The notes: a model not told the origin generated them from the letters alone. 64,000 nt of DNA from Hymenobacter metallicola (GCF_004745645.1 NZ_SRMB01000002.1:868001-932000), one strand, 5' to 3'. Shown: positions 24,499 to 32,847, counted from the stretch's first letter. A program made the numbers and translations.

Positions 24499-25431
24499 TT
24501 ACTTCCACCGAATCTTTTGGCCGGCCTGGCCTACCTGTAGCCGCGCCGGCAGCTTGGCCAGGATAACGTCGCGCAGCGTAGCCAGCAGCGGCAGCCGCAC
24601 GAAGCCGTGGTGCACCACCAAGCTAACTTCCCGCACCGGCTCGGGGGCGGCAAAGCGTTTTATGCGGGGGTTATGGCCCACTTCCTCCAGCACCGACAGC
24701 TCCGGCACCAGGGTGTAGCCGTTGGTGCGGGCCACCAGCTGCTTCAGCGTTTCGATGGAGCCGCTTTCGTAGGTGTAGGGGCGCGGGGTAGCCGGGGCGG
24801 GCGGGTTGCAGAGGTTGAGCACCTGGTGGCGGAAGCAGTGCCCCTGCTGCAACAGCCACAGGCCGTCGGCGTCGAGGTCGGTGGGCTCCAGCAGGTCTTT
24901 GGCGTAGAGCGGGTGCCCTTCGGCCACGTAGCCCAGAAACGGCTCTTCCAGCACCGGAATTTCGCGCAAAGCCCGGTCGTCGAGGGGCGTCACGAGCAGG
25001 CCCACGTCGAGGGTGTGGCCCTTGAGCCGCTCCATAATCTGGGCCGACTGCAGCTCTTCCACGTGCAGGTGCAGGCCAGGGTAACGCTCGGCCACTTCTA
25101 CCAGAAACAGCGGTACTAAGTAGGGCGCTAGGGTGGGAATGACGCCCAGCCGCAGCTCGCCCACTAGGTCGCCTTTCTCGAGTTGCACTACTTCCTGGAG
25201 CTGCTGCACCTCGCGCAGTACTTGCCGGGCCTGCTGCACCACTTTAGCCCCCACCGCCGTGGGCCGCACGCCCTTGCTGGTTCGGTCGAAAAGCAGCACG
25301 CCCAGCTCCTCTTCCAGCTTCTGGAGCTGCATGCTCAGGGTGGGCTGGGTTACGAAGCACTTCTCGGCAGCCAGCACAAATTGCCGGTGCGTATCCAGGG
25401 CCACAAGGTATTCCAGCTGCTGTACGGTCAT
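24499..25431 (-). CDS. oxyR: OxyR-type LysR family regulator
   Basis: A 310-residue peroxide-sensing activator candidate. The N-terminal winged helix-turn-helix (1-60: FVLAAEKCFVTQPTLSMQLQKLEEELG) is followed by a LysR effector domain. The key point is GHCFRHQVLNLC, placing Cys199 and Cys208 exactly where E. coli OxyR has its redox disulfide pair. A further Cys25 is in the recognition region. It should activate oxidative-stress genes; a catalase gene lies 4 kb away in the opposite direction. The start codon is only five bases from a perfect -7 box, which suggests leaderless or near-leaderless translation and control through the overlapping palindrome. Confidence 0.9.
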   Translation of the reverse strand: MTVQQLEYLVALDTHRQFVLAAEKCFVTQPTLSMQLQKLEEELGVLLFDRTSKGVRPTAVGAKVVQQARQVLREVQQLQEVVQLEKGDLVGELRLGVIPTLAPYLVPLFLVEVAERYPGLHLHVEELQSAQIMERLKGHTLDVGLLVTPLDDRALREIPVLEEPFLGYVAEGHPLYAKDLLEPTDLDADGLWLLQQGHCFRHQVLNLCNPPAPATPRPYTYESGSIETLKQLVARTNGYTLVPELSVLEEVGHNPRIKRFAAPEPVREVSLVVHHGFVRLPLLATLRDVILAKLPARLQVGQAGQKIRWK

Positions 25432-25435
25432 GGCG

Positions 25436-25456
25436 CAAATATAACCGGCGGTTATA
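25436..25456 (-). promoter_or_regulatory. -7 box and overlapping operator palindrome of the oxyR-like gene
   Basis: On the minus strand TATATTTG (25443-25436) is a perfect TAnnTTTG box. It overlaps a 17-bp palindrome, TATAACCG-G-CGGTTATA (25440-25456), of the size and T-N11-A layout used by LysR regulators. Autoregulation is therefore likely. The predicted transcription start lies within a base or so of the ATG at 25431. Confidence 0.6.
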
Positions 25457-25538
25457 GTGGTGTTGCAGTCAATTGATTTACGCTATACAACAACCTGCCA
25501 CCCCAACCGTAGTTCCAGAAATACCGCACCCGTGCCGC

Positions 25539-26216
25539 ATGAAATTACTACTGGTCGAGGATGAGCCCAAGCTGGCTTCATTCATTCAGAAGGGCTTCCA
25601 AAACGAAGGCTACGAGCTGGATGTGGCCTACGATGGGCAGATGGGCCTCTCGCTGTTCCGCCAAAACAGCTATGACCTGATTGTGCTCGACGTGAATCTG
25701 CCCCACATCAACGGCTTCGCGCTTTGCCAGCTTATCCGGGCCGACAACGCCCGCGTGCCGGTACTGATGCTCACGGCCCTCGACAGCCTCGAAGACAAAA
25801 CCCAGGGCTTCGAGGCCGGGGCCGACGATTACCTGGTCAAGCCCTTTAAGTTTCAGGAGCTGCTGCTGCGGGCCCGGGCCCTGACCAAGCGCAACGCCGA
25901 CGCCTCGGCCGTGAAACGCACCCTGCGCATGGCCGACCTGGAGCTCAACCTGGAAAGCAAAACCGTGACCCGCGCCGGGCAGCGCATCGACCTGACGGCC
26001 AAGGAATACGCTTTGCTGGAACACCTGCTGCTGCACCGGGGCAAAATCGTTTCCCGCGTCGACATCACCGAGAAAGTCTGGGAGCTGGATTTCGACACCA
26101 ATACCAACGTCATCGACGTCTACATCAGCCACCTGCGCCGCAAGCTCGACAAAGGCCACGAGCCCAAGCTCATCCACACCGTGGTGGGCATGGGCTACGT
26201 GATGCGGGAGGAATAA
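25539..26216 (+). CDS. OmpR-family response regulator
   Basis: A 225-residue two-component regulator. The receiver domain (1-115) has the acidic pair in LLVEDEP, phospho-acceptor Asp51 in LIVLDVNLP, the conserved Thr in LMLTALDSLEDK and Lys in DYLVKPFKFQELLLRARAL. The OmpR/PhoB winged helix follows (about 130-225: LTAKEYALLEHLLLHRG, VIDVYISHLRRKLD, VVGMGYVMR). Its partner kinase is the next gene in the same direction, but 280 bases and a family A repeat separate them. The ATG at 25539 starts the receiver directly. Confidence 0.93.
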   Translation: MKLLLVEDEPKLASFIQKGFQNEGYELDVAYDGQMGLSLFRQNSYDLIVLDVNLPHINGFALCQLIRADNARVPVLMLTALDSLEDKTQGFEAGADDYLVKPFKFQELLLRARALTKRNADASAVKRTLRMADLELNLESKTVTRAGQRIDLTAKEYALLEHLLLHRGKIVSRVDITEKVWELDFDTNTNVIDVYISHLRRKLDKGHEPKLIHTVVGMGYVMREE

Positions 26217-26264
26217 GCAGTTAATGTGCTGATGCGGGGGAATGTGCGGAATGTGGATAATGCG

Positions 26265-26420
26265 TCATGGCGAGCAGCGCGAAGCAATCCGTCCTCAGCG
26301 AAGGTAGTCATACTTTTTTCCCAGAAAGCCCTGATATCAGCTATAGAAAGGGCTTGTCAAAATAGAAACTCGGCACCTTTCAGAGGACGGATTGCCACGG
26401 CTGCGCCTCGCAAGGACACC
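26265..26420. repeat. Dispersed repeat family A, copy A2 inside a two-component operon
   Basis: Starts TCATGGCGAGCAGCGCGAAG; arms TCCGTCCTC (26288-26296) and GAGGACGGA (26383-26391) are inverted, with an inner AAGCCCT (26326-26332)/AGGGCTT (26349-26355) hairpin, and it ends in CTGCGCCTCGCAAGGACACC. The flanking sequence to 26496 holds degenerate GTG-rich tips. It occupies most of the 280-base gap between response regulator and kinase. Confidence 0.7.
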
Positions 26421-26496
26421 TTCTCCCCATTTCCCATACTGCTCACAGTAGTTATTAGCCCCTAAGCACATTCCACCCCATTAGTACCACCTCCTC

Positions 26497-27867
26497 ATGC
26501 TGATTCGCAACAAGCTTATTCTGCGGTTTATGGTGCTGGTGTTTGCCATTCAGCTGTGCCTGACGGGGTTCATCTATTACTACAGTGCCCGGGCGCGGGA
26601 GTTGCGCTTCTACCACCGCCTGGAGGGCAAGGCCGAGCAGACGGCCAACCTGCTGATTCGTCGCCTCAGTCTGGACGCCGAGGTGCTGCGCAGCTTCCGC
26701 AAGAAGGACCTGCTGACTATGCACAATGAGCGGATCAGCATCTACGATGCCCAGCGCCGCCTGGTGTTTCACCTGGCCCAGGAAGACGAACCGGCCCCGG
26801 CCCGCGACGCGGAGTATTTCACCAAGATTACCCGCAAAAAGCCGGCTCGGTTCCGGGAGGGTAAGGTCGAAACCCTGGGTATTGTGTACCGGCATAAGAA
26901 GCGGGAATACCTGGTGTTTGTGGCCGGGCGCGACCAGTTCGGGGGCCGGGAATTTGATACGCTGACCTCGATTCTGCTCTGGGGTAACCTCGGGGCGCTG
27001 GTGCTCATCATCGGGGCGGCCTGGCTGTTTGCCGACCGGTCTCTGCGGCCCTTGCAGCGCATGGTGGCCGAGGTGAAGGGCATCACGGCCTCCAACCTGA
27101 AGCGGCGGGTAGACGAGGGCAACCGGCAAGACGAAATTGCCCAGCTGGCCATGACGTTCAACCAGATGCTCAACGGGTTGGAGCAGGCTTTCGAAAACCA
27201 GAAAAGCTTCGTAGCCCACGCCTCCCACGAACTGCGCACCCCGCTGGCCAACGTGCTGGGCACCCTCGAAACGGCTTCGGCCTACGACACCGAGCTGCCC
27301 GCCGCCAAACGCAGCATCGACTCGGCGGTAGAGGAAATCCAGAAAGTCATTGACCTGACCAACGGACTGCTGGCCCTGGCCAAAGCCGACGACACCTCCT
27401 TTGCCCGCGCGCCCGTGTCGTTCGACGAGGTGGTGCTGCAGGCCGTCGAAACCGCCAAGCTGCGCTACCCCGGCCGCAGCATTCAAGTCGATTTCGGCAC
27501 CTGGCCCGAGTCGGTGGAAGAGGTATTCGGGATGCGCGGCAATGCCCAGCTGTTGCAAACGGCCGTGCTGAACCTGCTCGACAACGCCTGCAAATATTCT
27601 GACCAGGCCGTGCGCGTACAGCTCGGCTACGAGTCGCGCCGCACACTGCGGCTTACCGTGGCCGATACCGGCCCGGGCCTGCCGCCCGAGGAAGCCGCCC
27701 GGGTGCTAGAGCCGCTCTTCCGGGGCCGCAACGGGCACGATAAGCCCGGCTACGGCCTGGGTCTGGCCATTACCCAGAAGATTATTCAGGTCCACGCCGG
27801 CCGGCTACTGCTCGACTCCCGCTCCGGGCAGGGCACCACGGTTACGGTGCTACTGCCGGCCGCGTAA
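26497..27867 (+). CDS. Sensor histidine kinase
   Basis: A 456-residue inner-membrane kinase and the likely partner of the response regulator upstream. Two transmembrane helices (about 8-28 and 163-184) flank a periplasmic sensor of about 135 residues with no recognised ligand-binding motif. Then comes HAMP (SLRPLQRMVAEVKGI), HisKA with phospho-acceptor His244 in ASHELRTPLANVLG, and the ATPase domain with LLDNACKYS (N box), VADTGPGLP (G1) and GYGLGLAITQKII (G2). All catalytic boxes are intact. The ATG at 26497 begins just before the first helix. Confidence 0.93.
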   Translation: MLIRNKLILRFMVLVFAIQLCLTGFIYYYSARARELRFYHRLEGKAEQTANLLIRRLSLDAEVLRSFRKKDLLTMHNERISIYDAQRRLVFHLAQEDEPAPARDAEYFTKITRKKPARFREGKVETLGIVYRHKKREYLVFVAGRDQFGGREFDTLTSILLWGNLGALVLIIGAAWLFADRSLRPLQRMVAEVKGITASNLKRRVDEGNRQDEIAQLAMTFNQMLNGLEQAFENQKSFVAHASHELRTPLANVLGTLETASAYDTELPAAKRSIDSAVEEIQKVIDLTNGLLALAKADDTSFARAPVSFDEVVLQAVETAKLRYPGRSIQVDFGTWPESVEEVFGMRGNAQLLQTAVLNLLDNACKYSDQAVRVQLGYESRRTLRLTVADTGPGLPPEEAARVLEPLFRGRNGHDKPGYGLGLAITQKIIQVHAGRLLLDSRSGQGTTVTVLLPAA

Positions 27868-27957
27868 GCGCCCGGGCGTTCAGGTTATTTTAATGTGGTA
27901 GTCAGACCACGTTAATGTCGGGGCCGGTGCTTTGCAGAGAACCTACGCAAACACCCC

Positions 27958-28245
27958 ATGAAACCCACCACGCATGCTTCTCCCCCAGTGCTGGCCTGGC
28001 TGGCCGTGCTGCTGCTCTCTTTTGGCCTCAACGTGTACCTGCTGCTGGTCCCTAACCCGGTCCAGCCAGTCCCGGCCGCCGCAGCGCGGCTCGTCAGCAA
28101 CCCGGCCGCCGACGATGACGATACCAACGAGGAAGACGATGCTTCCTGGGTGGCGCTCAGCGAAGAGCTGCGCCAGGCCCGCCGCCAACTGGCCGAATGC
28201 CAAGGCCGTACCCCGGCGCCGACCCACCGTATTGTCAGCCAATAA
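27958..28245 (+). CDS. Small single-span membrane protein, unknown
   Basis: A 95-residue protein with one hydrophobic helix near the N-terminus (VLAWLAVLLLSFGLNVYLLL). A short acidic stretch (ADDDDTNEEDDASW) follows, then a helical tail (LSEELRQARRQLAECQG). The likely topology is a bitopic inner-membrane protein with the acidic helix on one face. It is placed 90 bases after the histidine kinase, in the same direction, and 48 bases before the next gene, so it may be part of the two-component transcription unit and modulate the kinase. No family is recognised. Codon use resembles its neighbours. Confidence 0.65.
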   Translation: MKPTTHASPPVLAWLAVLLLSFGLNVYLLLVPNPVQPVPAAAARLVSNPAADDDDTNEEDDASWVALSEELRQARRQLAECQGRTPAPTHRIVSQ

Positions 28246-28293
28246 ACTCTCCACCCGTCCGATTTTCCGCTCCCTGTTCTTACCTGTTTTCCT

Positions 28294-29241
28294 ATGAAAA
28301 ACCTGCTTTTTGCTTTGCTCACCCTGTCGGCCGCGTGCAGCTCCCCCGCGGCTAAGTCAAGTGAATATGTCGCCGCCGAAGCTACGCTACCCGTGCGGAA
28401 CGTAAACCAGCGCACGGCTCAGCCCGCCGTTCGGGCTACGATGAGCTATGATTTTACTCGTCCGGCGGCTACCTACGCCATGCCCTCGGAGCTAGCCGAG
28501 CTGTCGGGCATTGCCCTGGCCGGTACCACCCACATTACCGGCATCGAAGACGAAACCGGCAACCTCTACGAGTACAACCTCCACACCAAGAAAGTCGACC
28601 GGGTGATTCCCTTCGCCGGCAGCGGCGACTACGAAGACGTGGCCCGCGTGGGCTCCGACTGGTTCATTATGCGCAGCGACGGAAAGCTGTTTCGCTACTC
28701 CAACGGCAAAACCGAGGAATTCGAAACCGGCCTGAGCTTCGCCAACGAAACCGAAGGCCTGACCTACGACGCCGCCTCCAAAACCCTGCTGGTGGCCTGC
28801 AAAGCCGAGCCCGGCGCCGGCCTCTCCTACGGGCAGCGCGCCATTTACCGCCTGCAGCCCGGCACCTTCAAGGCCGAAGCTAAGCCCGCGTATATACTTG
28901 ACATAGAATCTATTCGCAACGCCAGCCCGGCCCCCGAGGCTGGTTCCCAGAAGTCGGGTAAGAAGGGCAAAAAGAAAGATTCCGGCCGGGCCTTTTCACC
29001 CTCAGCCGTGGCCGTACACCCCGTTACCGGGCACGTATTCGTATTATCGGCCAAACAAAACGGCATCGTGGAGCTCGATACGAATGGGCAACTGCTGGCC
29101 GCCCAGCCCCTACCCGACGACCTGTTTCCCCAGGCGGAAGGCATGACTTTTACTGCCAGCGGCGACCTGTACGTGGCCACCGAGGCCGGGAAAGGTTCGG
29201 GAGAAGCTATGATTCACTTGTTTCGGGCACAAGCCCGGTAA
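28294..29241 (+). CDS. SdiA-regulated-like beta-propeller lipoprotein
   Basis: A 315-residue protein with signal and lipobox (LSAACSS), so probably lipid-anchored. The body repeats the propeller pattern of the SdiA-regulated/YjiK family: ELSGIALAG, ITGIEDETGNLYEYN, NETEGLTYDAASKTLLVAC, FSPSAVAVHPVTGHVFVLS and PQAEGMTFTASGDLYVATE. A Lys-rich insertion (SGKKGKKKDSG) breaks the propeller at about residue 230. Function is unknown; some relatives bind Ca2+ or esters. It is 48 bases after the small membrane protein and is followed by a terminator. Confidence 0.82.
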   Translation: MKNLLFALLTLSAACSSPAAKSSEYVAAEATLPVRNVNQRTAQPAVRATMSYDFTRPAATYAMPSELAELSGIALAGTTHITGIEDETGNLYEYNLHTKKVDRVIPFAGSGDYEDVARVGSDWFIMRSDGKLFRYSNGKTEEFETGLSFANETEGLTYDAASKTLLVACKAEPGAGLSYGQRAIYRLQPGTFKAEAKPAYILDIESIRNASPAPEAGSQKSGKKGKKKDSGRAFSPSAVAVHPVTGHVFVLSAKQNGIVELDTNGQLLAAQPLPDDLFPQAEGMTFTASGDLYVATEAGKGSGEAMIHLFRAQAR

Positions 29242-29264
29242 ACCAACTTACCTTACTCACTATC

Positions 29265-29304
29265 AGCCCCGAGCGGGTCTGCTGCAGCAGGCTAGCCCGG
29301 GGCT
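29265..29304 (+). terminator. Hairpin terminator after the SdiA-regulated-like gene
   Basis: AGCCCCGAGC... (from 29265) pairs with ...GCCCGGGGCT (to 29304) with one mismatch, followed by TTCCGGTTTT. Confidence 0.6.
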
Positions 29305-29328
29305 TTCCGGTTTTAACATCAACAAAAA

Positions 29329-29384
29329 CTATACAAGTATCAAAATTATCAATTTTCATTATAGGCAAGTAAGCTCAACCTTTG
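29329..29384 (+). promoter_or_regulatory. Catalase upstream region: inverted repeats and -7-like box
   Basis: An AT-rich block in otherwise GC-rich DNA. CTATA (29329-29333) and TATAG (29360-29364) are outer inverted repeats around the palindrome AAAATT-ATC-AATTTT (29342-29356). AACCTTTG (29377-29384) matches TAnnTTTG at all but one base and lies 60 bases before the catalase ATG. A redox regulator such as the OxyR-like protein could bind here; this is inference. Confidence 0.45.
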
Positions 29385-29444
29385 CTCCGCGCCGGTTCAG
29401 TTGGGCGCAGTCGACCTCCAACCTTTTTCTGCATTTCTTTTCCA

Positions 29445-30956
29445 ATGGAAGAATCCACTCAACCCAAGAAGCTGACCACGGCGGCGGGCCGCCCGATTTT
29501 CGACAACCAGAACTCGGTGTCGGCCGGGGCCCGGGGCCCGCTGCTGCTGCAAGACTACTTCCTGCACGAAAAGCTGGCCCACTTCAACCGGGAGCGGATT
29601 CCGGAGCGCGTAGTGCACGCCAAGGGCTCGGGGGCCTACGGTACCTTCACCGTAACCCACGATATCACCCACCTGACCCGGGCCAAGCTCTTCAGCAAAA
29701 TTGGGAATGAGTGCCGCATGTTTGCCCGTTTCAGCACTGTGGGCGGCGAAAAAGGCTCGGCCGATACGGAGCGCGACCCGCGCGGCTTCGCCCTGAAGTT
29801 CTACACCGAAGACGGCAACTGGGACCTGGTGGGCAATAACACGCCGGTGTTCTTCGTGAAAGACCCGGTGAAGTTCCCCGACTTTATCCACACCCAGAAG
29901 CGCGAGGCCCGGAGCAACCTAAAGTCGCCGACGATGATGTGGGACTTCTGGAGCCTGAACCCCGAAAGCCTGCACCAGGTCACGATTCTGATGTCGGACC
30001 GGGGCACGCCCTATGGCTACCGCCATATGCACGGCTACGGCTCCCACACCTTCTCGCTGATCAACGCCAACAACGAGCGGACCTGGGTGAAATTCCACTT
30101 CCGCACCGAGCAGGGCGTGAAGAACTTCACCAGCGACGACTCGGCCCAGATGAAGGCCCAGGACGCCGACTTCGCCCAGCACGACCTGGTCACGGCCATC
30201 GACAACGGCAACTTCCCCCGCTGGAAGCTGTTCATCCAGACCATGACCCCGGAGCAGGCCCGCACCTTCCGCTGGAACCCCTTCGATTTGACCAAGGTGT
30301 GGCCCCAGGGCGAATTCCCGCTCCAGGAAGTGGGTGTGATGGAGCTCAACGAAGTGCCCGTCAACTACCACGCCCACGTCGAGCAGGCCGCCTTTGCCCC
30401 GGCCCACGTGGTGGACGGCATCGGCTACTCGCCCGATAAAATGCTGCAGGGCCGCCTCTTGGGCTACCCCGACGCGCAGCGCTACCGCCTGGGGGCCAAC
30501 TACGAGCACCTGCCCGTGAATGCCTGCCCCTACGGCTTCAGCAACTACCAGCGCGACGGCCAGATGGCCCTCGGCGACAACGGCGGCCCCGGCCCCAACT
30601 ACTTCCCTAACTCCTTCGACGGCCCGGTGGAAGACAAAACGGTAGGCGAACCCGCCCAGGAGCTCGACGGCCTCTACGCCGACCGCTTCGACCGCAACGA
30701 AGGCCCCGGCGACAACGACCACTACACCCAGCCCGGCAACCTGTTCCGCCTGCTCGACGCCCAGGCCCAGCAGAACCTCATCACCAACATCGTAGGCTCG
30801 ATGAGCGGCATCACCGGCCCCAAGAAGGACCTCATCGTGCAGCGCCAGCTGTGCCACTGGTTCCGCGCCGACATCCGCCTGGGCATGGCCATTGCCAAAG
30901 GCCTGGGGGTGGATGTGGAGATGCCTACGCAACATGTAGCCGCCGCTACGGTTTAG
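29445..30956 (+). CDS. Monofunctional heme catalase (small subunit, NADPH-type clade)
   Basis: Converts hydrogen peroxide to water and oxygen. Length of 503 residues fits the clade III small-subunit catalases. Catalytic His58 lies in RVVHAKGSGAYG, Asn131 in VGNNTPVFF, and the proximal heme ligand is Tyr341 in LLGYPDAQRYRLG. No signal peptide, so cytoplasmic. The ATG at 29445 is the expected start; the frame runs open to 29382 with no domain content. Regulation by peroxide through the OxyR-like protein encoded 4 kb upstream is plausible. A strong terminator follows. Confidence 0.96.
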   Translation: MEESTQPKKLTTAAGRPIFDNQNSVSAGARGPLLLQDYFLHEKLAHFNRERIPERVVHAKGSGAYGTFTVTHDITHLTRAKLFSKIGNECRMFARFSTVGGEKGSADTERDPRGFALKFYTEDGNWDLVGNNTPVFFVKDPVKFPDFIHTQKREARSNLKSPTMMWDFWSLNPESLHQVTILMSDRGTPYGYRHMHGYGSHTFSLINANNERTWVKFHFRTEQGVKNFTSDDSAQMKAQDADFAQHDLVTAIDNGNFPRWKLFIQTMTPEQARTFRWNPFDLTKVWPQGEFPLQEVGVMELNEVPVNYHAHVEQAAFAPAHVVDGIGYSPDKMLQGRLLGYPDAQRYRLGANYEHLPVNACPYGFSNYQRDGQMALGDNGGPGPNYFPNSFDGPVEDKTVGEPAQELDGLYADRFDRNEGPGDNDHYTQPGNLFRLLDAQAQQNLITNIVGSMSGITGPKKDLIVQRQLCHWFRADIRLGMAIAKGLGVDVEMPTQHVAAATV

Positions 30957-30990
30957 CTTAGCAAGTACCTGACCTACCTTTTTCTGCACC

Positions 30991-31024
30991 AAACAGCCGG
31001 CTTCCGTGAGGAGGCCGGCTGTTT
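30991..31024 (+). terminator. Terminator after catalase
   Basis: AAACAGCCGGC (30991-31001) and GCCGGCTGTTT (31014-31024) enclose a loop with CC/GG pairs; TTGGTTTTGG follows. Confidence 0.75.
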
Positions 31025-31048
31025 TGGTTTTGGCCAAGCCTTTTTAGC

Positions 31049-31316
31049 CTATCCTTACGAGCGAAGTGCGGCCACTCGTACTCTACGCGAGTATTCCCGC
31101 CCTATTACCGGAAAGCATTTGATTGTTCTTCAATGAAGAGACGCATACTTGCGTCTCTTCATTGAAGAACAAAAATCATCGTAACTGCGCGGACGACCAG
31201 ACGCTGCAGCAGGCAACAAAAAGCCCTTTCCTGCTGCTAGGGGAAAGGGCTTTCTAGGTAAGGGGCGTGACTACCTTCGCAGAGGACGGAGGGCTTCGGC
31301 TGCGCCTCGCAAGGAC
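31049..31316. repeat. Dispersed repeat family A, copy A3 (degenerate left half)
   Basis: The right half is well preserved: AAAGCCCTTTCC (31220-31231)/GGAAAGGGCTTT (31242-31253) hairpin, then GAGGACGGAGGG, CGGCTGCGCCTCGCAAGGAC. The left half is a degraded match (TATCCTTACGAGCGAAG from about 31048) and is interrupted by the hairpin at 31123-31172. On the minus strand the core hairpin runs into TTGTTG and probably terminates the GH1 gene's region from the other side. Confidence 0.6.
31123..31172. other. Perfect 23-bp hairpin within repeat A3
   Basis: A 23-base arm (31123-31145, from TTGTTCTTCAATG to GACGCA) is exactly complementary to 31150-31172 with a TACT loop. No T tract follows on either strand, so it need not be a terminator. 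The inner element GAGACGCA...TGCGTCTC recurs in part near 57850-57865 (ATGCGTCTCT). Confidence 0.7.
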
Positions 31317-31329
31317 ACGTTTTTCAGGC

Positions 31330-32667
31330 CTACACCTCCACTTTCAGCGTGGCGGGCTGCTTGGTGACCTGGAACATCTCGCCGTGGGGCACGATGGTAA
31401 TCTGGCCGTACTCCTGCAGCAGCTGGCGGTAGGCGTCGGAGACTTTGCGCGGGTTTCGGTCGAGGTCGAACAGGCCGCAGGCGTTGACTTTGCCCACTTT
31501 CTGAGCCAAGCCGATGTCCCAGTCGACCTGGTCGATGAGGGAATACCAGGTGAAGCCCAGCACCGGAATGCCCTCTTCCCGCATGCGCAGGATGTTGACC
31601 CACTGCTTCCAGAGCCAGGTGGGCGCGTCGTGGGCGTCGAAGACGTTGGTTTCGGTGTGCATCACCGGCTTGCGGTAGCGCAGGTAGTACTCGTGGGTGA
31701 TGTTGTACCAGCCCAGCACGTCCATGCTGGTGCATTCCTCACCGCTGGGCAAGATGATTCGCTCGTTGCGGCCGTAGTAGTCGTTGCCCATTACCTGGTA
31801 GCCCGGGGGCTCACCGGCCATAAACCAGTCGTACTCCTCCCGGGTCATGCCGTTGTCGTAGAGGTAGTTGAGCACGTCGGCGTCGGGATGGTGGGCGTAG
31901 AGCAGGTCGAGGGCCAGGAAGCGCAGCTTGTTTTCCAGCTTGATGCGGGCACAGGGGTTGGCCCGCAGCTCGTGGATGTACTCGGCCGACTCGCTTTGGA
32001 CGATGATGCAGTCGGGCCGGACCTGAGCAATCTGCTGGTTGGCCATGATGCTGGCCGCCACCAGGTGCTTGATAGCCGTCACGAAGCCCTTATCCGACGT
32101 AAGCTGCTCGTTCCAGATGCCGTCTTTGGCGCTCATGCGGGCCGTCACAAAAATCTCGTTGACGGGTGTGTAGTAGCGCACCCAGGGGTAGCGTCGGGCC
32201 ACGGCCTCGGCATATTCGGCGAAGTACACCGGCAGCTCGGGGTTCTGGAAGTTGCCCAGCCAGTCGGGCACCCCGAAGTGGAGCAAATCCAGAATCGGGG
32301 TGATGCCCAGGCGCTGGATTTCGGCCATAGCCTGATCGGCAAACTCCCAGTCGTACTGCCCCGGCCCCTTATGGATGCTGTAATACGGCAAGCCATAGCG
32401 CAACACCTTCAGACCCATGTCTTTCACCAAGGCCAAATCTTCTTTCCACCGGTCGTAGTGGCCGCACTCGGCCAGCAGGTCGCGGCGGGTTTTGCCGTGG
32501 TCGATAGTAGGATACGAGCACTCGATGCCGGTGGCAAACATGAAGTTGCCGGGTTCCCCGGTGGGCAGGCCGCTGCCGTCGCGCCCCCCGGCCCCGCCGA
32601 ATTCGTCACCGGCGTAGTTGCCTTCCCCAAACCGGGCTTTGATATGCTTCAGAAAGTCTTTGGCCAT
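31330..32667 (-). CDS. Glycoside hydrolase family 1-like protein
   Basis: A 445-residue retaining beta-glycosidase candidate. The acid/base Glu171 is in YTPVNEIF (the family TxNE motif) and the nucleophile Glu339 in MHTETN (family I/V-TENG variant with N in place of NG). DLLHFGVPDW and the C-terminal ITIVPHGEMF segment also fit. The N-terminus has Gly-rich GNYAGDEFGGAGGRDGSG before FMFATGIECSYP and no signal peptide, so the protein is cytoplasmic. The acceptor or aglycone is unknown. The ATG at 32667 is chosen because the upstream frame is repeat B1. It follows the GMC oxidoreductase pair in the same direction. Confidence 0.85.
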   Translation of the reverse strand: MAKDFLKHIKARFGEGNYAGDEFGGAGGRDGSGLPTGEPGNFMFATGIECSYPTIDHGKTRRDLLAECGHYDRWKEDLALVKDMGLKVLRYGLPYYSIHKGPGQYDWEFADQAMAEIQRLGITPILDLLHFGVPDWLGNFQNPELPVYFAEYAEAVARRYPWVRYYTPVNEIFVTARMSAKDGIWNEQLTSDKGFVTAIKHLVAASIMANQQIAQVRPDCIIVQSESAEYIHELRANPCARIKLENKLRFLALDLLYAHHPDADVLNYLYDNGMTREEYDWFMAGEPPGYQVMGNDYYGRNERIILPSGEECTSMDVLGWYNITHEYYLRYRKPVMHTETNVFDAHDAPTWLWKQWVNILRMREEGIPVLGFTWYSLIDQVDWDIGLAQKVGKVNACGLFDLDRNPRKVSDAYRQLLQEYGQITIVPHGEMFQVTKQPATLKVEV

Positions 32668-32687
32668 AGGTTTCTGGTAGAACGTAG

Positions 32688-32847
32688 CTCCCCTCCTTAG
32701 ATAAGGAGGGGCTGGGGGTGGTTGACCACGTTGTTTAGTTTGATAATCAATAAAATCAGGCGGTTGTTTTAGGCAGACGCAGATCGTGCTGCTAAACAAC
32801 GACTGAACCACCCCGCCCTTCGGGCACCCCTCCTTGAAAAGGAGGGG
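32688..32847. repeat. Dispersed repeat family B, copy B1
   Basis: A 160-bp nested inverted repeat between the GH1 and GMC genes. Outer arms each fold on themselves (CTCCCCTCC...GGAGGGG on the left, CCCCTCCTTG...GGAGGGG on the right). GGGGTGGTT and AACCACCCC pair, and CGTTGTTTAG/CTAAACAACG is a perfect inner 10-bp pair. The right arm carries an extra GCCC-TTC-GGGC hairpin. Copy B2 at 49474-49610 has the same arms in the opposite orientation. Confidence 0.8.
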
